Assembly (NCBI GenBank): GCA_000018565.1
Contig: CP000875.1
Coordinates: forward strand, 1,007,199 to 1,071,198
DNA: 64,000 bases
Direction of reading: 5' to 3'
Origin: Herpetosiphon aurantiacus DSM 785
GTDB lineage: Bacteria; Chloroflexota; Chloroflexia; Chloroflexales; Herpetosiphonaceae
The translations under genes and the position numbers were made by a program. Positions 18,694 to 28,172 of the stretch are shown one piece after another; the stretch's first letter is position 1; every line of letters begins with the position of its first letter. The notes under the pieces were generated by a model, which saw only the letters and a program-made list of their open reading frames with translations, was not told the DNA's origin and did not search any database.

Positions 18694-21330
18694 CTAGGCT
18701 TCCTTATCGCGGCGTTTGAGCAACCAAGCCGTGATTGCCAAACAGGCCATGGTGTAGCCAATCAAAATAAACCACGTCAGGAAAATATAGCCAGCACTAT
18801 CATCGTAGCCCACGGTTGGGAACACCTCGCAGGTGTTTGGCCCAGGCATTTGGCCAGCGCGACATTTGCCTGGGTCGAACGGCTCGCCCAAACCGCCGAT
18901 TGAGCCATAGGCCTGCATTGCCCAACGACTGCCAACCAAGAATGAAACTGGAGCTAGCGCCGCAGGCAAGGGCAGCAAAGCCAAGGCAAACACAATCTGC
19001 GGAATCAGCGCAAATGGAATGATGCTCATGGCTTTATCCGATGAGCTAGCCGAGGCCGAAATTAACAAGCCAACGCCTAAACCTGTGAGCGATGTGAGGA
19101 AGGTTGTGACCAAAAAGCCACCCCAAACCCCAAATGGCACTTCCAGCCCAAGGTCAAAATCGACCTTTGTACCCAGAATGACCATCAAAATAATGCTTTG
19201 GATGAGACATAAGCCAGCTAGCACCAGCACTTTGGAACCCAAATAGGGCACGATTTTAAGGTTGGCCAAGCGTTCACGCCGGTAAATTGGGCCTTCCTTG
19301 GTGATTTCGCGGGCTGAATTTAAAATGCCAAACCACACTGCGATCGCGCCCAACAAGAACGGTACCATGCGAGCATCAGCCGAATTGGGGCGGCGGAAGG
19401 CATCTTCTTTGGCAACCAACAGCAAAATCATGCCAATAATCGGCGCTTGCAATAACATAATTGCAAGGTTGCGTTTATCGGCGGCGATCAGACGCATATA
19501 ACGTTTGGTCATAATCCCAAATTGGCGCATGGCCGAAACGGGCGGCGGTTTGGGTCGGCCAGCCGGAGCTGCCGAGGTGGGAATCGAGACGCTGACTTGG
19601 TTGGGATAGGCTCCAGGCACCGCAGCTTGGGGAATTGGCGCTTGCGGCGGGGTCATAACTGGCACTTGCGGCGCACGTTGCAGCCGTTCCCAAACATATT
19701 TGCGATAGGCCTCGGAGTTGCGGAAACGAATTTCCCACAGCTCAGAGAGTCGTGGCGCTTGGCGCACCTGATTATTGTGTTGCCGCCAAGTCTCAAATTC
19801 TTGCTTCAACTCGGTTGTTGTTAAAGGATGATTGGGGTCGGCATCGCCCTCAAGTTTGGTGTAGATATCGGCAAAATCACCCGAGGTTACATTGAAGAAG
19901 GTCAAGGCCTCGCTGGGTGGCCCAAACCAAACCATTCGCCCATCGGCCATAAACACCACATGATCGCATTGGGTGATGTTGGCGGTGGCGTGCGTTACCA
20001 AGACAATTGTGCGCCCTGAATCAGCCAATTGGCGCAAGGTATACATCATCTTCTTTTCGAGGCCCGGGTCAAGCCCCGAGGTTGGCTCATCAAGAAAGAA
20101 TAGGCTAGGGTCGGCCAACAGCTCAGAACTGATCGACACCCGTTTGCGCTGCCCACCAGAAAGTTGATTAACCTGCTTGCCACGATGAGCGCTCATCTCA
20201 ACATCTTTGAGCACCCGATCGATCCGCGCTTCGATTTCGCTGCTAGCAGTGTCGGCGGGCAAACGGAGCTTGGCGGTATAGCGCAAGGCCACATCAACCG
20301 GCAAGCTACTGTGTAAAATATCATCTTGCGGCACATAGCCCAAAATGGCGCGGTAGGCATCGAAGTTGGCATAATAATCGTCGCCATTGACCAACACCGC
20401 GCCTTTGTTAGCGCGATTGTAGCCCGAAAGCGCCCCCATCAGGGTTGATTTACCAGCGCCTGAACCACCAACCAAAGCAATAAATTCGCGTGGCTCGATC
20501 ACCAACGAAACATTATTGAGAATAACCCGATTGCCGCCAACCAAGCGTACCAATGAATGGGCATCAATCCGCAACGCGCCGCGTTGATCAAATTGATCAA
20601 GCGAATTGCCGTCGTAGACCAGCTTGAAAGGCCCAATTTGAATCACATCGCCGCGATTCAGTCGCGTTGCCGTGATGCGATTACCATTGACAAACGTGCC
20701 GTTGGTGCTGCCAAGATCGCGAACCTCGTGGCCACCTTGGATGGCGCGAATTTCGGCGTGGTTACGCGATACTTGAGGATTGGGCAAATTGAGCGCTGAT
20801 CCTTCGCGGCCAATCGTTACGGCAGGCTTATTGCTCAAATCGAATCGACTAACATGGCCAGCCTCGGCGGGCGGCGTGGCAACCTTTTGATTACGATAGG
20901 TGAGGGTGACAAAGTTACCAGTAACCGGATCGCCAATCCGCACCGAATCGCCATCGTTAAAACTATGGCGGGGCACACGTTGACTTTGAAAGAGCAAGCC
21001 ATTGGTGCTACCAAGATCGATAATAACGTGGCGTTGGCCATCGGGCTCGATCCGCGCATGGTTCGACGACACAAAGCGTGACGACGCAATAATATCGTTA
21101 TCGGGCTTGCGGCCAAACGTGACTGGTTGATTGGCTAATGGAATTTGGCGGGGTGCCTGACCAGTTTCTTGCACCTCTAAAAATGCCATCGATGAATGCA
21201 GGATGGTTGTGGCCCCACCGCCTGATGCGGGGTTAGCTTGGTTGGGTGCGGCCTGTTGCGGTTTACCACAACTTGGGCAAAACTTCGTATTAGGCTGAAT
21301 GGCAGCACCGCAGTGGATACAGCGTGTCAT
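18694..21330 (-). CDS. Zinc-ribbon/double-FHA ABC transporter (ATPase-permease fusion)
   Basis: An 878-residue fusion. Residues ~4-21 form a zinc ribbon (CIHCGAAIQPNTKFCPSCG). Two FHA domains follow (~60-125 with SSNHARIE and LGSTNGL; ~160-225 with SRNHAEI and LGSTNGTF). The ATPase has Walker A GGSGAGKST near 290 and signature LSGGQRKR near 391. After a Pro-rich linker, about six membrane helices of the ABC-2 type fill ~610-878. The layout resembles the mycobacterial Rv1747 transporter. FHA domains read phosphothreonine, so activity may be controlled by the Ser/Thr kinase encoded nearby. The substrate is unknown. Confidence 0.88.
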   Translation of the reverse strand: MTRCIHCGAAIQPNTKFCPSCGKPQQAAPNQANPASGGGATTILHSSMAFLEVQETGQAPRQIPLANQPVTFGRKPDNDIIASSRFVSSNHARIEPDGQRHVIIDLGSTNGLLFQSQRVPRHSFNDGDSVRIGDPVTGNFVTLTYRNQKVATPPAEAGHVSRFDLSNKPAVTIGREGSALNLPNPQVSRNHAEIRAIQGGHEVRDLGSTNGTFVNGNRITATRLNRGDVIQIGPFKLVYDGNSLDQFDQRGALRIDAHSLVRLVGGNRVILNNVSLVIEPREFIALVGGSGAGKSTLMGALSGYNRANKGAVLVNGDDYYANFDAYRAILGYVPQDDILHSSLPVDVALRYTAKLRLPADTASSEIEARIDRVLKDVEMSAHRGKQVNQLSGGQRKRVSISSELLADPSLFFLDEPTSGLDPGLEKKMMYTLRQLADSGRTIVLVTHATANITQCDHVVFMADGRMVWFGPPSEALTFFNVTSGDFADIYTKLEGDADPNHPLTTTELKQEFETWRQHNNQVRQAPRLSELWEIRFRNSEAYRKYVWERLQRAPQVPVMTPPQAPIPQAAVPGAYPNQVSVSIPTSAAPAGRPKPPPVSAMRQFGIMTKRYMRLIAADKRNLAIMLLQAPIIGMILLLVAKEDAFRRPNSADARMVPFLLGAIAVWFGILNSAREITKEGPIYRRERLANLKIVPYLGSKVLVLAGLCLIQSIILMVILGTKVDFDLGLEVPFGVWGGFLVTTFLTSLTGLGVGLLISASASSSDKAMSIIPFALIPQIVFALALLPLPAALAPVSFLVGSRWAMQAYGSIGGLGEPFDPGKCRAGQMPGPNTCEVFPTVGYDDSAGYIFLTWFILIGYTMACLAITAWLLKRRDKEA

Positions 21331-21399
21331 CATTCCCCCTTAAATGCCAAGCTTCATGCAACGAAATTAGCGCTATCTAGTGGCATGGATGAAGGGCTG

Positions 21400-21413
21400 T
21401 GCTATAATCGCAG
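21400..21413 (+). promoter_or_regulatory. Candidate extended -10 promoter, PP2C gene
   Basis: TGTGCTATAATCGC contains a perfect TATAAT (21403-21408) with an upstream TG. It lies about 87 bases before the phosphatase start. Almost the same string stands before the kinase gene. No strong -35 box is visible. Confidence 0.5.
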
Positions 21414-21494
21414 CATGTGAGCAGACTCAAACACGCGCATTATAGCATACTGCTCCAGACCACAACCGTTCCTGCCGAATGGGAGGTTGCTCGA

Positions 21495-22826
21495 ATGAGC
21501 CTTGCAACGCCTACTGGCGCTCCATGCCCTCGCTGTCAGCGCCTTGTTGATGAAACGGCCCGTTTTTGCCGTTATTGTGGCTTTCCGCTGCGTTCAGTCG
21601 CAACGCAGCCAGTATCAACAACGCCCGAGCCAGCTACGGCAGCCGAGCCGATCGACTATGAAGAAGTTGTTTTACCCGCACCGCGTCGCATTCAGCTTGA
21701 AGGCGAGAAGATCAGCCTGCGAGCCTTGGAACAGATGGTGCATGCTGGCGTTGAATGGTGGCAGATGCGCTTGCAAACTGGTGAAGCAACCCGTGAAGAG
21801 GCAATCAGTAGTATTGAAGAGTTGCGGAAAGCCCTTGGAAGCGTTAGTCATCAGTTGGCTCAAGGCCGTGAAACTATTCGCATTACCACCACGTTAACGC
21901 CCGCCCGCCGCTTTCCGCTGGGCTGCTCGCGCTGCGGCAAGGGCAATCGGGTGAATGCACGTTATTGCATTGCCTGTGGTAATCCATTGGTGGCTAATGC
22001 AGAAAAGGTCCAGCCTATGTCCCAAACACTTCGCTATACTGTTGGTCTGCTTTCCGATGTTGGTACTCGCCGTTCAGTCAACCAAGATTCTGCCTTGGTC
22101 GAGCAGTTTCGCTTGCGTGATGGCACGCCTGTGATCTGTTGTTTGGTGGCTGATGGCATGGGTGGTGCTCAAGGCGGCGAACGAGCCAGCGCCTTGGCTA
22201 GTCAAACAATTGTGAATCATCTGCGCGATTATAGCCGCAATGTTGATCGCAGCTTTGATGGCTGGCGCGATGTTGTGCGAGCTGCAATCGCTGCGGCCAA
22301 TAGCACGATCTTTCGCGAAGCTGAAGTTAAATCAACCTTACGTGGTATGGGCACGACGGTGGTCGTGGCCTTGGTGATTGGTGAAAAAGCTTGGATTGGC
22401 AGCGTTGGTGATTCGCGAGTCTACCTATTTAATCGTAAAGGGGTCAGTGAACACACTCAACAAATCGCCCAAATCACAGTAGATCACACCATGGTGGCCC
22501 GCTTAGTTGACATTGGCGAGCTAACGTCTGAACAAGCCCGTACTCACCCGCGTCGCCATGTGCTTTATCGCTCGGTCGGCGTAGAAGCCACGGTCGAATC
22601 GGACATGACTGAGCAGCCGCTTGAGGCTGGCGATTGGCTGTTGCTCTGCTCCGATGGCTTGATCAACGAGCTTTCGGATGAAGAATTGCGTGATGCAGTC
22701 TTTGAAGCCTCATCGCCACAAGCATGCTGTGGCAGCCTGATTGCTATTGCCAATAGTCGTGGAGCACGCGATAATGTGACCGTGGTGTTATTGTCGGCAG
22801 AAGAACGCACCGACCAGCAGCACTAG
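21495..22826 (+). CDS. PP2C-type protein phosphatase with zinc ribbons
   Basis: A 443-residue serine/threonine phosphatase. Two zinc ribbons come first (CPRCQRLVDETARFCRYCG at ~12-30 and CSRCGKGNRVNARYCIACG at ~144-162). The PP2C domain fills the rest, with metal-binding motifs LVADGMGGAQGGE, GDSRVYLF, CSDGLINE and DNVTVVLL. The ATG at 21495 has GGGAGG upstream; 26 further in-frame codons lack support. It is divergent from the FHA-ABC gene and precedes the kinase gene, so it likely reverses that kinase's phosphorylations. Confidence 0.92.
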   Translation: MSLATPTGAPCPRCQRLVDETARFCRYCGFPLRSVATQPVSTTPEPATAAEPIDYEEVVLPAPRRIQLEGEKISLRALEQMVHAGVEWWQMRLQTGEATREEAISSIEELRKALGSVSHQLAQGRETIRITTTLTPARRFPLGCSRCGKGNRVNARYCIACGNPLVANAEKVQPMSQTLRYTVGLLSDVGTRRSVNQDSALVEQFRLRDGTPVICCLVADGMGGAQGGERASALASQTIVNHLRDYSRNVDRSFDGWRDVVRAAIAAANSTIFREAEVKSTLRGMGTTVVVALVIGEKAWIGSVGDSRVYLFNRKGVSEHTQQIAQITVDHTMVARLVDIGELTSEQARTHPRRHVLYRSVGVEATVESDMTEQPLEAGDWLLLCSDGLINELSDEELRDAVFEASSPQACCGSLIAIANSRGARDNVTVVLLSAEERTDQQH

Positions 22827-22944
22827 TGGCCTGTGGCTGAAACTAATTAAAGATTGTCTGCGTCTTATGCTGTGACGGCCTTACGCCAGCGATCACATCC
22901 TGATCGTTTTGTCACGATTCTGGGCGCTTTTTAGCGCAACATCG

Positions 22945-22957
22945 TGCTATAATCGCG
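22945..22957 (+). promoter_or_regulatory. Candidate extended -10 promoter, kinase gene
   Basis: GTGCTATAATCGC has TATAAT at 22948-22953 with TG upstream, matching the element before the phosphatase gene. It is about 34 bases before the kinase ATG, giving a short leader. A small GCGCTTTTTAGCGC hairpin lies just upstream. Confidence 0.5.
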
Positions 22958-22986
22958 CTGAGTTGCTGATACGAAGGATTTTCTCC

Positions 22987-24486
22987 ATGAGCGATTTGTT
23001 ATCTGAAGAAAACTCTAAAACAGGTGCATTGCCCCCCGAGTTGATTTTGGGCTATCGCTATTTGCTCAAACAACGGCTTGGCCAGGGCGGCATGGGGGCA
23101 GTTTATTTGGCCTATGATCAGCGTCTTGATATTGATTGCGCGATCAAGGAAATGAGTACCGCCCTACTTAAAACCGAAGAGGAGCGTGAACGCGCCCGCA
23201 AATCGTTTCATGAAGAAGCAAAATTGCTGGCACGTTTGAATCATCCTAATCTGCCGCGCGTGACCGACCACTTTAGCGACCACGGGCGGGAGTATTTGGT
23301 GATGGAGTTTGTGCCAGGCGAAACCTTGGCGACGATTTTGCGCAATAGTCCGCCGCCATGGCCAGTTGCCGATGTGGTGGCTTTTGCCGAACCACTAACC
23401 GAGGTGCTGCACTATTTGCATAGCCGCACCCCACCAATTATTTTCCGCGATTTGAAGCCAGCCAATATTATGCGCACCCCTGAAGGTCAAGTAAAGCTGA
23501 TCGACTTTGGGATTGCGCGGTTGTTTAAGCCTGGTCAATCGCAAGATACCCAAGCCTTTGGCACGATGGGCTACTCAGCGCCCGAGCAATATGGCACTGG
23601 CCAAACTGATGCTCGCTCCGATGTCTATGCCTTGGGCGTGTTGCTGCATCAATTAATGACTGGCCATGATCCAATTGCCCAGCCATTTAATGTACCGTTG
23701 GCGCATACGATTAATGCCGCTGTACCCGAAGCCATTAGTTCGGTGCTGATGACGGCGATGAGCCATGATCCGCAAACGCGCTTTGCCTCGATGGTGGCCT
23801 TGCGCCGAGCCTTATCCAATGCTTCGCAACACAGTGCTGATGTGTATGTGGCCCAGCGCCCTGGCACTGCGGCCTTGCCAAATGTTGGCTATGCTCCGTC
23901 AGCCCAAATGCGGCCAACCTCGCAGCCGTATGGCCCGCCGAGTTCACAACCCTATGGCCAAACTGGTTCGCAACCCTATGGCAAACCTAGCTCACAGCCA
24001 TATGGGCAGCCCAGTTCACAACCCTATGGCCAAACTAGCTCGCAACCCTATGGGCCGCCAGTGGCGCAGCCGTATGCCCAGCCCTATAGCCCGCCGCCAC
24101 CGCCAACCTATGCCCAACCATTTAGCCCACCAGCCCCGCCGATGCATCCAGCGACGCATCATTTACAGGCTGCCAGCGTGCCCAAGGCTAAAACTACGGG
24201 CGTGGCTCAAACTGCCCAAATTATGGGCTTTTTGAGCTTGCTCTTGACGATTAGCGGCTTTTTCTACGAAGATATGGGGCGAGATGCCGGCATCTTTATG
24301 GGCTTTTTTGGTGGCTTTGCCGGGTTTGTCTCGCTGATTGTTAGCATCGTGGCCATTAGTTTAAAAGCTACCCGCGAATCAATCAAAGGCCGCTCGCAAT
24401 CAGTACGTGGTCTGATTTTTGCCACGGTTGCAATGGTTTTAGCCTGTGTTGTTTTTGCGATAATTGGCGCGGCAAATCAATACTAA
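22987..24486 (+). CDS. Membrane Ser/Thr protein kinase with SQPYG-repeat linker
   Basis: A 499-residue Hanks-type kinase. The glycine loop is GQGGMG (32-37), the ATP lysine K54, the catalytic loop RDLKPAN (154-160), the magnesium DFG at 173-175, and GTMGYSAPEQYG marks the activation segment end. After the kinase (~285) comes a linker of about ten short repeats of the type SQPYGQ/SQPYGP, then further Pro/Tyr-rich sequence. Three predicted membrane helices fill the last ~90 residues (FLSLLLTISGFF, FGGFAGFVSLIVSIVAI, GLIFATVAMVLACVVFAII). The usual bacterial layout has one helix and extracellular PASTA domains, so this tail is unusual. AAGGAT precedes the ATG. Confidence 0.92.
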   Translation: MSDLLSEENSKTGALPPELILGYRYLLKQRLGQGGMGAVYLAYDQRLDIDCAIKEMSTALLKTEEERERARKSFHEEAKLLARLNHPNLPRVTDHFSDHGREYLVMEFVPGETLATILRNSPPPWPVADVVAFAEPLTEVLHYLHSRTPPIIFRDLKPANIMRTPEGQVKLIDFGIARLFKPGQSQDTQAFGTMGYSAPEQYGTGQTDARSDVYALGVLLHQLMTGHDPIAQPFNVPLAHTINAAVPEAISSVLMTAMSHDPQTRFASMVALRRALSNASQHSADVYVAQRPGTAALPNVGYAPSAQMRPTSQPYGPPSSQPYGQTGSQPYGKPSSQPYGQPSSQPYGQTSSQPYGPPVAQPYAQPYSPPPPPTYAQPFSPPAPPMHPATHHLQAASVPKAKTTGVAQTAQIMGFLSLLLTISGFFYEDMGRDAGIFMGFFGGFAGFVSLIVSIVAISLKATRESIKGRSQSVRGLIFATVAMVLACVVFAIIGAANQY

Positions 24487-24528
24487 TATTTGTAGATTCT
24501 TGTGTGCTCCCTTGTTGAAGGAGGAAAT

Positions 24529-26190
24529 ATGAAGTGTCCAAGCTGTGGACATACGAATGATGGTGGCAACCGTTTTTGTGAATATTGTGGTGCACGACTC
24601 GATCCGTCGATGAATCAAGAAGCAACCCAAATCGGGGCAGTTCCCAATTTACATACGGATCAAAGTTACGATGCGCCAACCATGTTTGTTCCAGCCGATC
24701 AGGCTCCTCCTGCGCCACCAGCCCAAGCGGAGCCAGCAGTCGCCAGTGCGCCAGCCGCAAGCTCGCTCAACTGCGCTGAATGTGGCTATATCAATCAACC
24801 AGGCGACCGCTATTGCGATCAGTGTGGAGCCTCACTCGATGCCGCTCCTGTCGCTGTTGTTCCAGTGACTACGCCTGCGCCAGTTGCCAGTGAAGCGCTT
24901 ACGCCGCCCGATGGTGTGCCAGCCGTACCAGTCGCCGAGCCACATTTGGCTGAATTAACCAATGTTGCGCCAGCTGAGGAGTTGCCAACCGTGCCGATTG
25001 ATGATCAACAGCCAGTTTCGACTCCTGTGGCCGAAGCCGAACCAGTTGCGCCAGCCATTGAAGAACCAGTGGTTGCACCTGTAGCCGAGGCTGAACCAGT
25101 GGTGCCTGCGGTTGAAGAACCAATTTCAACCCCTGTGGCCGAGGCCGAACCAGTGGTTGCTCCGGTAGCTGAAGCCGCCCCAGCAGTTGACGAAGAAGTC
25201 GTAGCAGCCGAACGCACTGCTTTATCAGCAGCGGTGATTGAGCAAGAAGATAATCTGGTGATGTTCGAGCAAATGGCTAATCGGTATGCTGGCCGCGCCT
25301 TGCCTGCGCATATCGCCGCTGGCATCGAAGAAACCAAGGCTAGTCTGGCCGAAGCACAAGCTAATTTGGCGGCGTTTGATCAAGCCCAAGTTGTAGCCAA
25401 AGCTGCTGCTGAAGCCGCTGCTCAGGCTGCCGCCGACGCTGCGGCTGCGGCTGCTGCTCAGCCCGATCCAGAAGAGGTAGCTCGTTTAGAAGCAGCAATC
25501 ACCGAACATCAAGATAACTTGGCGATGTTTGAGCAGATGTCAGCTCGTTATGCTGGCCGTGCTTTGCCAGCCCATATCGCTGCTGGCTTGGAAGAAAGCA
25601 AACATGCCTTGGCTGAGGCCGAAGCTGAATTAGCCGCCTTGCTTGGTGGTGCACCCGCTGCACCTGCTGCTGCGCCAATTCCTTCAGCTCCGGTCAATAC
25701 CTATGATGCGCCAACGGTTGCTGCGGCTGCCCCAGCTGAACCAGCGCCAGCTCCGGTTGTGCCTGCCGAACCAGTGCCAGCTCCAGTAGTTGAGGCTGTG
25801 CCAGCATGGGCTGCCCCAACGCCTGCCGAGCCAGTCGCTGCTCCGATTGCTCCACCAGCGCAAGTTACCCCGCATTTGGTGGTTGCTGGCAGCCAAGTGG
25901 TGCTCAACTTGCCAACCGATAAGCAAATTTATGTGATTGGCCGTGAAGATCCGATTAGCGGGATTTATCCTGAGGTCGATTTGACCAATCATGGCGGCGA
26001 AGGCGGTGGGGTCAGCCGTCAGCATGCCCGCTTGCACAATACTGGCGGCAATTGGACCTTGGAAGATTTGAATAGCACCAACTATTCCAAAGTCAACGGC
26101 CAAAAATTGGCTCCGCATGCGCCAGCTCCGGTCAACCATGGCGATCAACTGCAATTTGGCAAAGTTGTTGTGACTTTGCATTTGCATTAA
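24529..26190 (+). CDS. Zinc-ribbon, Ala/Pro/Val-rich, C-terminal FHA protein
   Basis: A 553-residue protein with a strong AAGGAGG ribosome site. Two zinc ribbons lie at the N-terminus (CPSCGHTNDGGNRFCEYCG and CAECGYINQPGDRYCDQCG). A long Ala/Pro/Val/Glu-rich stretch contains imperfect repeats of the type EAEPVVAPV. Two copies of a ~47-residue helical unit follow (DNLVMFEQMANRYAGRALPA and DNLAMFEQMSARYAGRALPA), separated by an Ala-rich run. The last ~100 residues are an FHA domain (GREDP, SRQHARLHN, LEDLNSTN). It probably binds phosphothreonine made by the kinase 40 bases upstream. Its target is unknown. Confidence 0.87.
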   Translation: MKCPSCGHTNDGGNRFCEYCGARLDPSMNQEATQIGAVPNLHTDQSYDAPTMFVPADQAPPAPPAQAEPAVASAPAASSLNCAECGYINQPGDRYCDQCGASLDAAPVAVVPVTTPAPVASEALTPPDGVPAVPVAEPHLAELTNVAPAEELPTVPIDDQQPVSTPVAEAEPVAPAIEEPVVAPVAEAEPVVPAVEEPISTPVAEAEPVVAPVAEAAPAVDEEVVAAERTALSAAVIEQEDNLVMFEQMANRYAGRALPAHIAAGIEETKASLAEAQANLAAFDQAQVVAKAAAEAAAQAAADAAAAAAAQPDPEEVARLEAAITEHQDNLAMFEQMSARYAGRALPAHIAAGLEESKHALAEAEAELAALLGGAPAAPAAAPIPSAPVNTYDAPTVAAAAPAEPAPAPVVPAEPVPAPVVEAVPAWAAPTPAEPVAAPIAPPAQVTPHLVVAGSQVVLNLPTDKQIYVIGREDPISGIYPEVDLTNHGGEGGGVSRQHARLHNTGGNWTLEDLNSTNYSKVNGQKLAPHAPAPVNHGDQLQFGKVVVTLHLH

Positions 26191-26204
26191 TCTGTAAGTT
26201 TACG

Positions 26205-26241
26205 ACCCGCGCTTATCGTTGCTGATAGGCGCGGGTTCTTT
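26205..26241 (+). terminator. Rho-independent terminator
   Basis: ACCCGCGC (26205-26212) pairs with GCGCGGGT (26229-26236), the stem extending through TTATC/GATAG with a mismatch, followed by TTCTTTGT. It lies just after the FHA gene stop and closes the phosphatase-kinase-FHA group. Confidence 0.75.
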
Positions 26242-26257
26242 GTAGTTGGAGTATTTA

Positions 26258-26953
26258 ATGCTGAATCCAGCTCAATTTCAAGTGTTGACCTTTGATTGTT
26301 ATGGCACATTGATCGATTGGGAAACTGGTTTGTGGGCGGCGCTTGAGCCAATTTTTGCTCGCTACAATATCAACATCGAGCAAGAAGCGGCTTTGCAATT
26401 GTATGGCGAGCTAGAAAGTGCGCTCGAAGCAGGCCCATATTTGGCCTATAAAACGGTGGTAGCAACCGTATTAGGGCAACTTGGTCAGCGCTTGGGCTTC
26501 ACGCCAACCGCCGAAGAATGTGCTGAATTTGGCTTGTCGGTCAAGCAATGGCCAGCTTTTACCGACTCGCCAGCAGCCTTGCAACGCTTGCAACAACGCT
26601 ATAAATTGGCGATCATCTCAAATGTTGATGATGATTTGTTTGCGGCTTCGGAGCAACGCTTGGGCCTGAAATTCGATTGGATTATTACGGCGCAACAGGT
26701 GCAATCGTACAAGCCGTCGTTGAATAATTTTCAGCGAGCCTTTGAACGTTTAGCCTTGCCGCAAAGCGCAATTTTGCATGTGGCCCAAAGTTTGTTTCAC
26801 GATATTGTGCCAGCCAATCAACTTGGCTTGAACACGGTTTGGGTCAATCGTCGCCATTCTAACCCTGGTTTTGGGGCAACGCCTGCCGCCGAAGCCCAGC
26901 CCGATTTGGTTGTGCCAAGTTTGGCCGCCTTGGCTGATGCCTTGGGTTGCTAA
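26258..26953 (+). CDS. HAD-superfamily hydrolase, haloacid-dehalogenase-like
   Basis: A 231-residue HAD phosphatase-like enzyme. Motif I is TFDCYGTLIDW with the nucleophile Asp near residue 12, motif II is ISNVDDD, and motif III includes K in SYKPSLNNF with HVAQSLFHDI as the acidic motif region. The cap insertion follows motif I. The sequence resembles type II haloacid dehalogenases and related phosphatases; the substrate cannot be told. The ATG at 26258 has TTGGAG upstream and follows the terminator of the previous group. Confidence 0.85.
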   Translation: MLNPAQFQVLTFDCYGTLIDWETGLWAALEPIFARYNINIEQEAALQLYGELESALEAGPYLAYKTVVATVLGQLGQRLGFTPTAEECAEFGLSVKQWPAFTDSPAALQRLQQRYKLAIISNVDDDLFAASEQRLGLKFDWIITAQQVQSYKPSLNNFQRAFERLALPQSAILHVAQSLFHDIVPANQLGLNTVWVNRRHSNPGFGATPAAEAQPDLVVPSLAALADALGC

Positions 26954-26997
26954 ATCTGCTGCCAGCACTATTGGTGCTGATAGTGCTGGCGTTTTGA

Positions 26998-27870
26998 TTA
27001 AGCTTGATTTGGCGTTGCCAAAAGTGCTATCGATGCAGTTAAATCTTCGCTGATGTAGGCATTAATTCGTGGATAGGGGAATTTTTCTGATTCAGTGATA
27101 TAAATTGAGCGAAAGCCAAAAAATTGACTAGTAAAATAGGTTAACGAAGTATCATACTCTTTGTATAAATTAGCCTCAACTTGCTTCCAGATCAGATTGA
27201 AATCAGCAAATTGGCTTAAATAGTTGATTTTTGCACGATACCATGTTTCAAGTTCAAAACCTTTGGTTGCTTGGCGAAAATTATAAATATAACTACGAGC
27301 CATTAATTCCCACTGAATAATATCGACACTGAATAAACGTTTGAATCCGTAACGTGGATCAAACATTAAATTGAGAATATTGCGATCATCCACAGGAATG
27401 CTGGCGAACCCACTCATATAGTGTTCAAATAAACGATTCATCAGCGAATTGACTTCCAAAATATCCCATACATGATTCAGAATAAAGCCTGGAATAGTGA
27501 GATTATGTACGATGCTACGGTAGCGTTCGAGATGCTGTTCTAAAGCAGCTCCGCTAAGAATCTCTGGATCAGGTTTGTAGCCCGCTGCACTTAGCAAAAT
27601 ATTACGTTCGCTAATATTACATTCCAACAAGGTTGCCACACCACGCACAATCACCTCAGGTACAGTAATTTTGGCGCGTTTCTCCAACAAACGCTTATAG
27701 GTCGGAAACTCTAGCCAAATCGCTTGTTGAGAGAATGGCGAAGCGCTTAATTTAGGCCGTTTGCGATCACGAATGGCATCTTCTAAATCGCGTTTATGCA
27801 AAATCCGAATTCGCTCAGCCGCCTCGATAAAAGCATCATTGGCATTAAGTTGGGGTGCTTGCTCGGTCAT
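26998..27870 (-). CDS. XRE/MmyB-type transcriptional regulator
   Basis: A 290-residue protein resembling the XRE regulators with an MmyB-like ligand domain. The N-terminal part ends with the family's ATLLECNISERNILLSAAGY segment. The C-terminal part opens with the typical FILNHVWDILEVNSLMNRLF (about residues 133-152). The helix-turn-helix itself is divergent: the AIWLEFPTYKRLLEKRAKI region does not show a clean recognition motif, so DNA binding is less sure. Base composition is more AT-rich than the neighbours. The target genes are unknown. Confidence 0.65.
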   Translation of the reverse strand: MTEQAPQLNANDAFIEAAERIRILHKRDLEDAIRDRKRPKLSASPFSQQAIWLEFPTYKRLLEKRAKITVPEVIVRGVATLLECNISERNILLSAAGYKPDPEILSGAALEQHLERYRSIVHNLTIPGFILNHVWDILEVNSLMNRLFEHYMSGFASIPVDDRNILNLMFDPRYGFKRLFSVDIIQWELMARSYIYNFRQATKGFELETWYRAKINYLSQFADFNLIWKQVEANLYKEYDTSLTYFTSQFFGFRSIYITESEKFPYPRINAYISEDLTASIALLATPNQA

Positions 27871-28172
27871 AGTTTTCCTTTTTCAAGGACGCTTACCCTT
27901 AGATTCATGCGGTAGCAGCCTAAAAATAACGCTGCTATTATAGCAAATCTACGCTATTTGGATGTTGTTGGATATATCATTTTTTTGAAGAAATTGATTA
28001 TTGATTGAGATTCTGCGCCTAGTGATTGCTGGGTTGGTCGTGATTCTTTGCGGGGTGCAAGTGTGGCTGGTGTTATCAAAGCGTTGTGGGGAGTAATAGT
28101 CGATTGAGGTAGTATGAGCAAGCTCTATCATGCTTGACGGAGCTTGCAATGACAGATCGAGGATTTTGGCGT
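27871..28172. other. Gene-free stretch with a stem-loop
   Basis: This gap lies upstream of the MmyB-type regulator and downstream of the lactonase gene. GCAAGCTC (28118-28125) pairs with GAGCTTGC (28140-28147) and could terminate the lactonase transcript. The part near 27890-28000 is AT-rich and likely carries the regulator's promoter. No further gene is supported. Confidence 0.5.
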
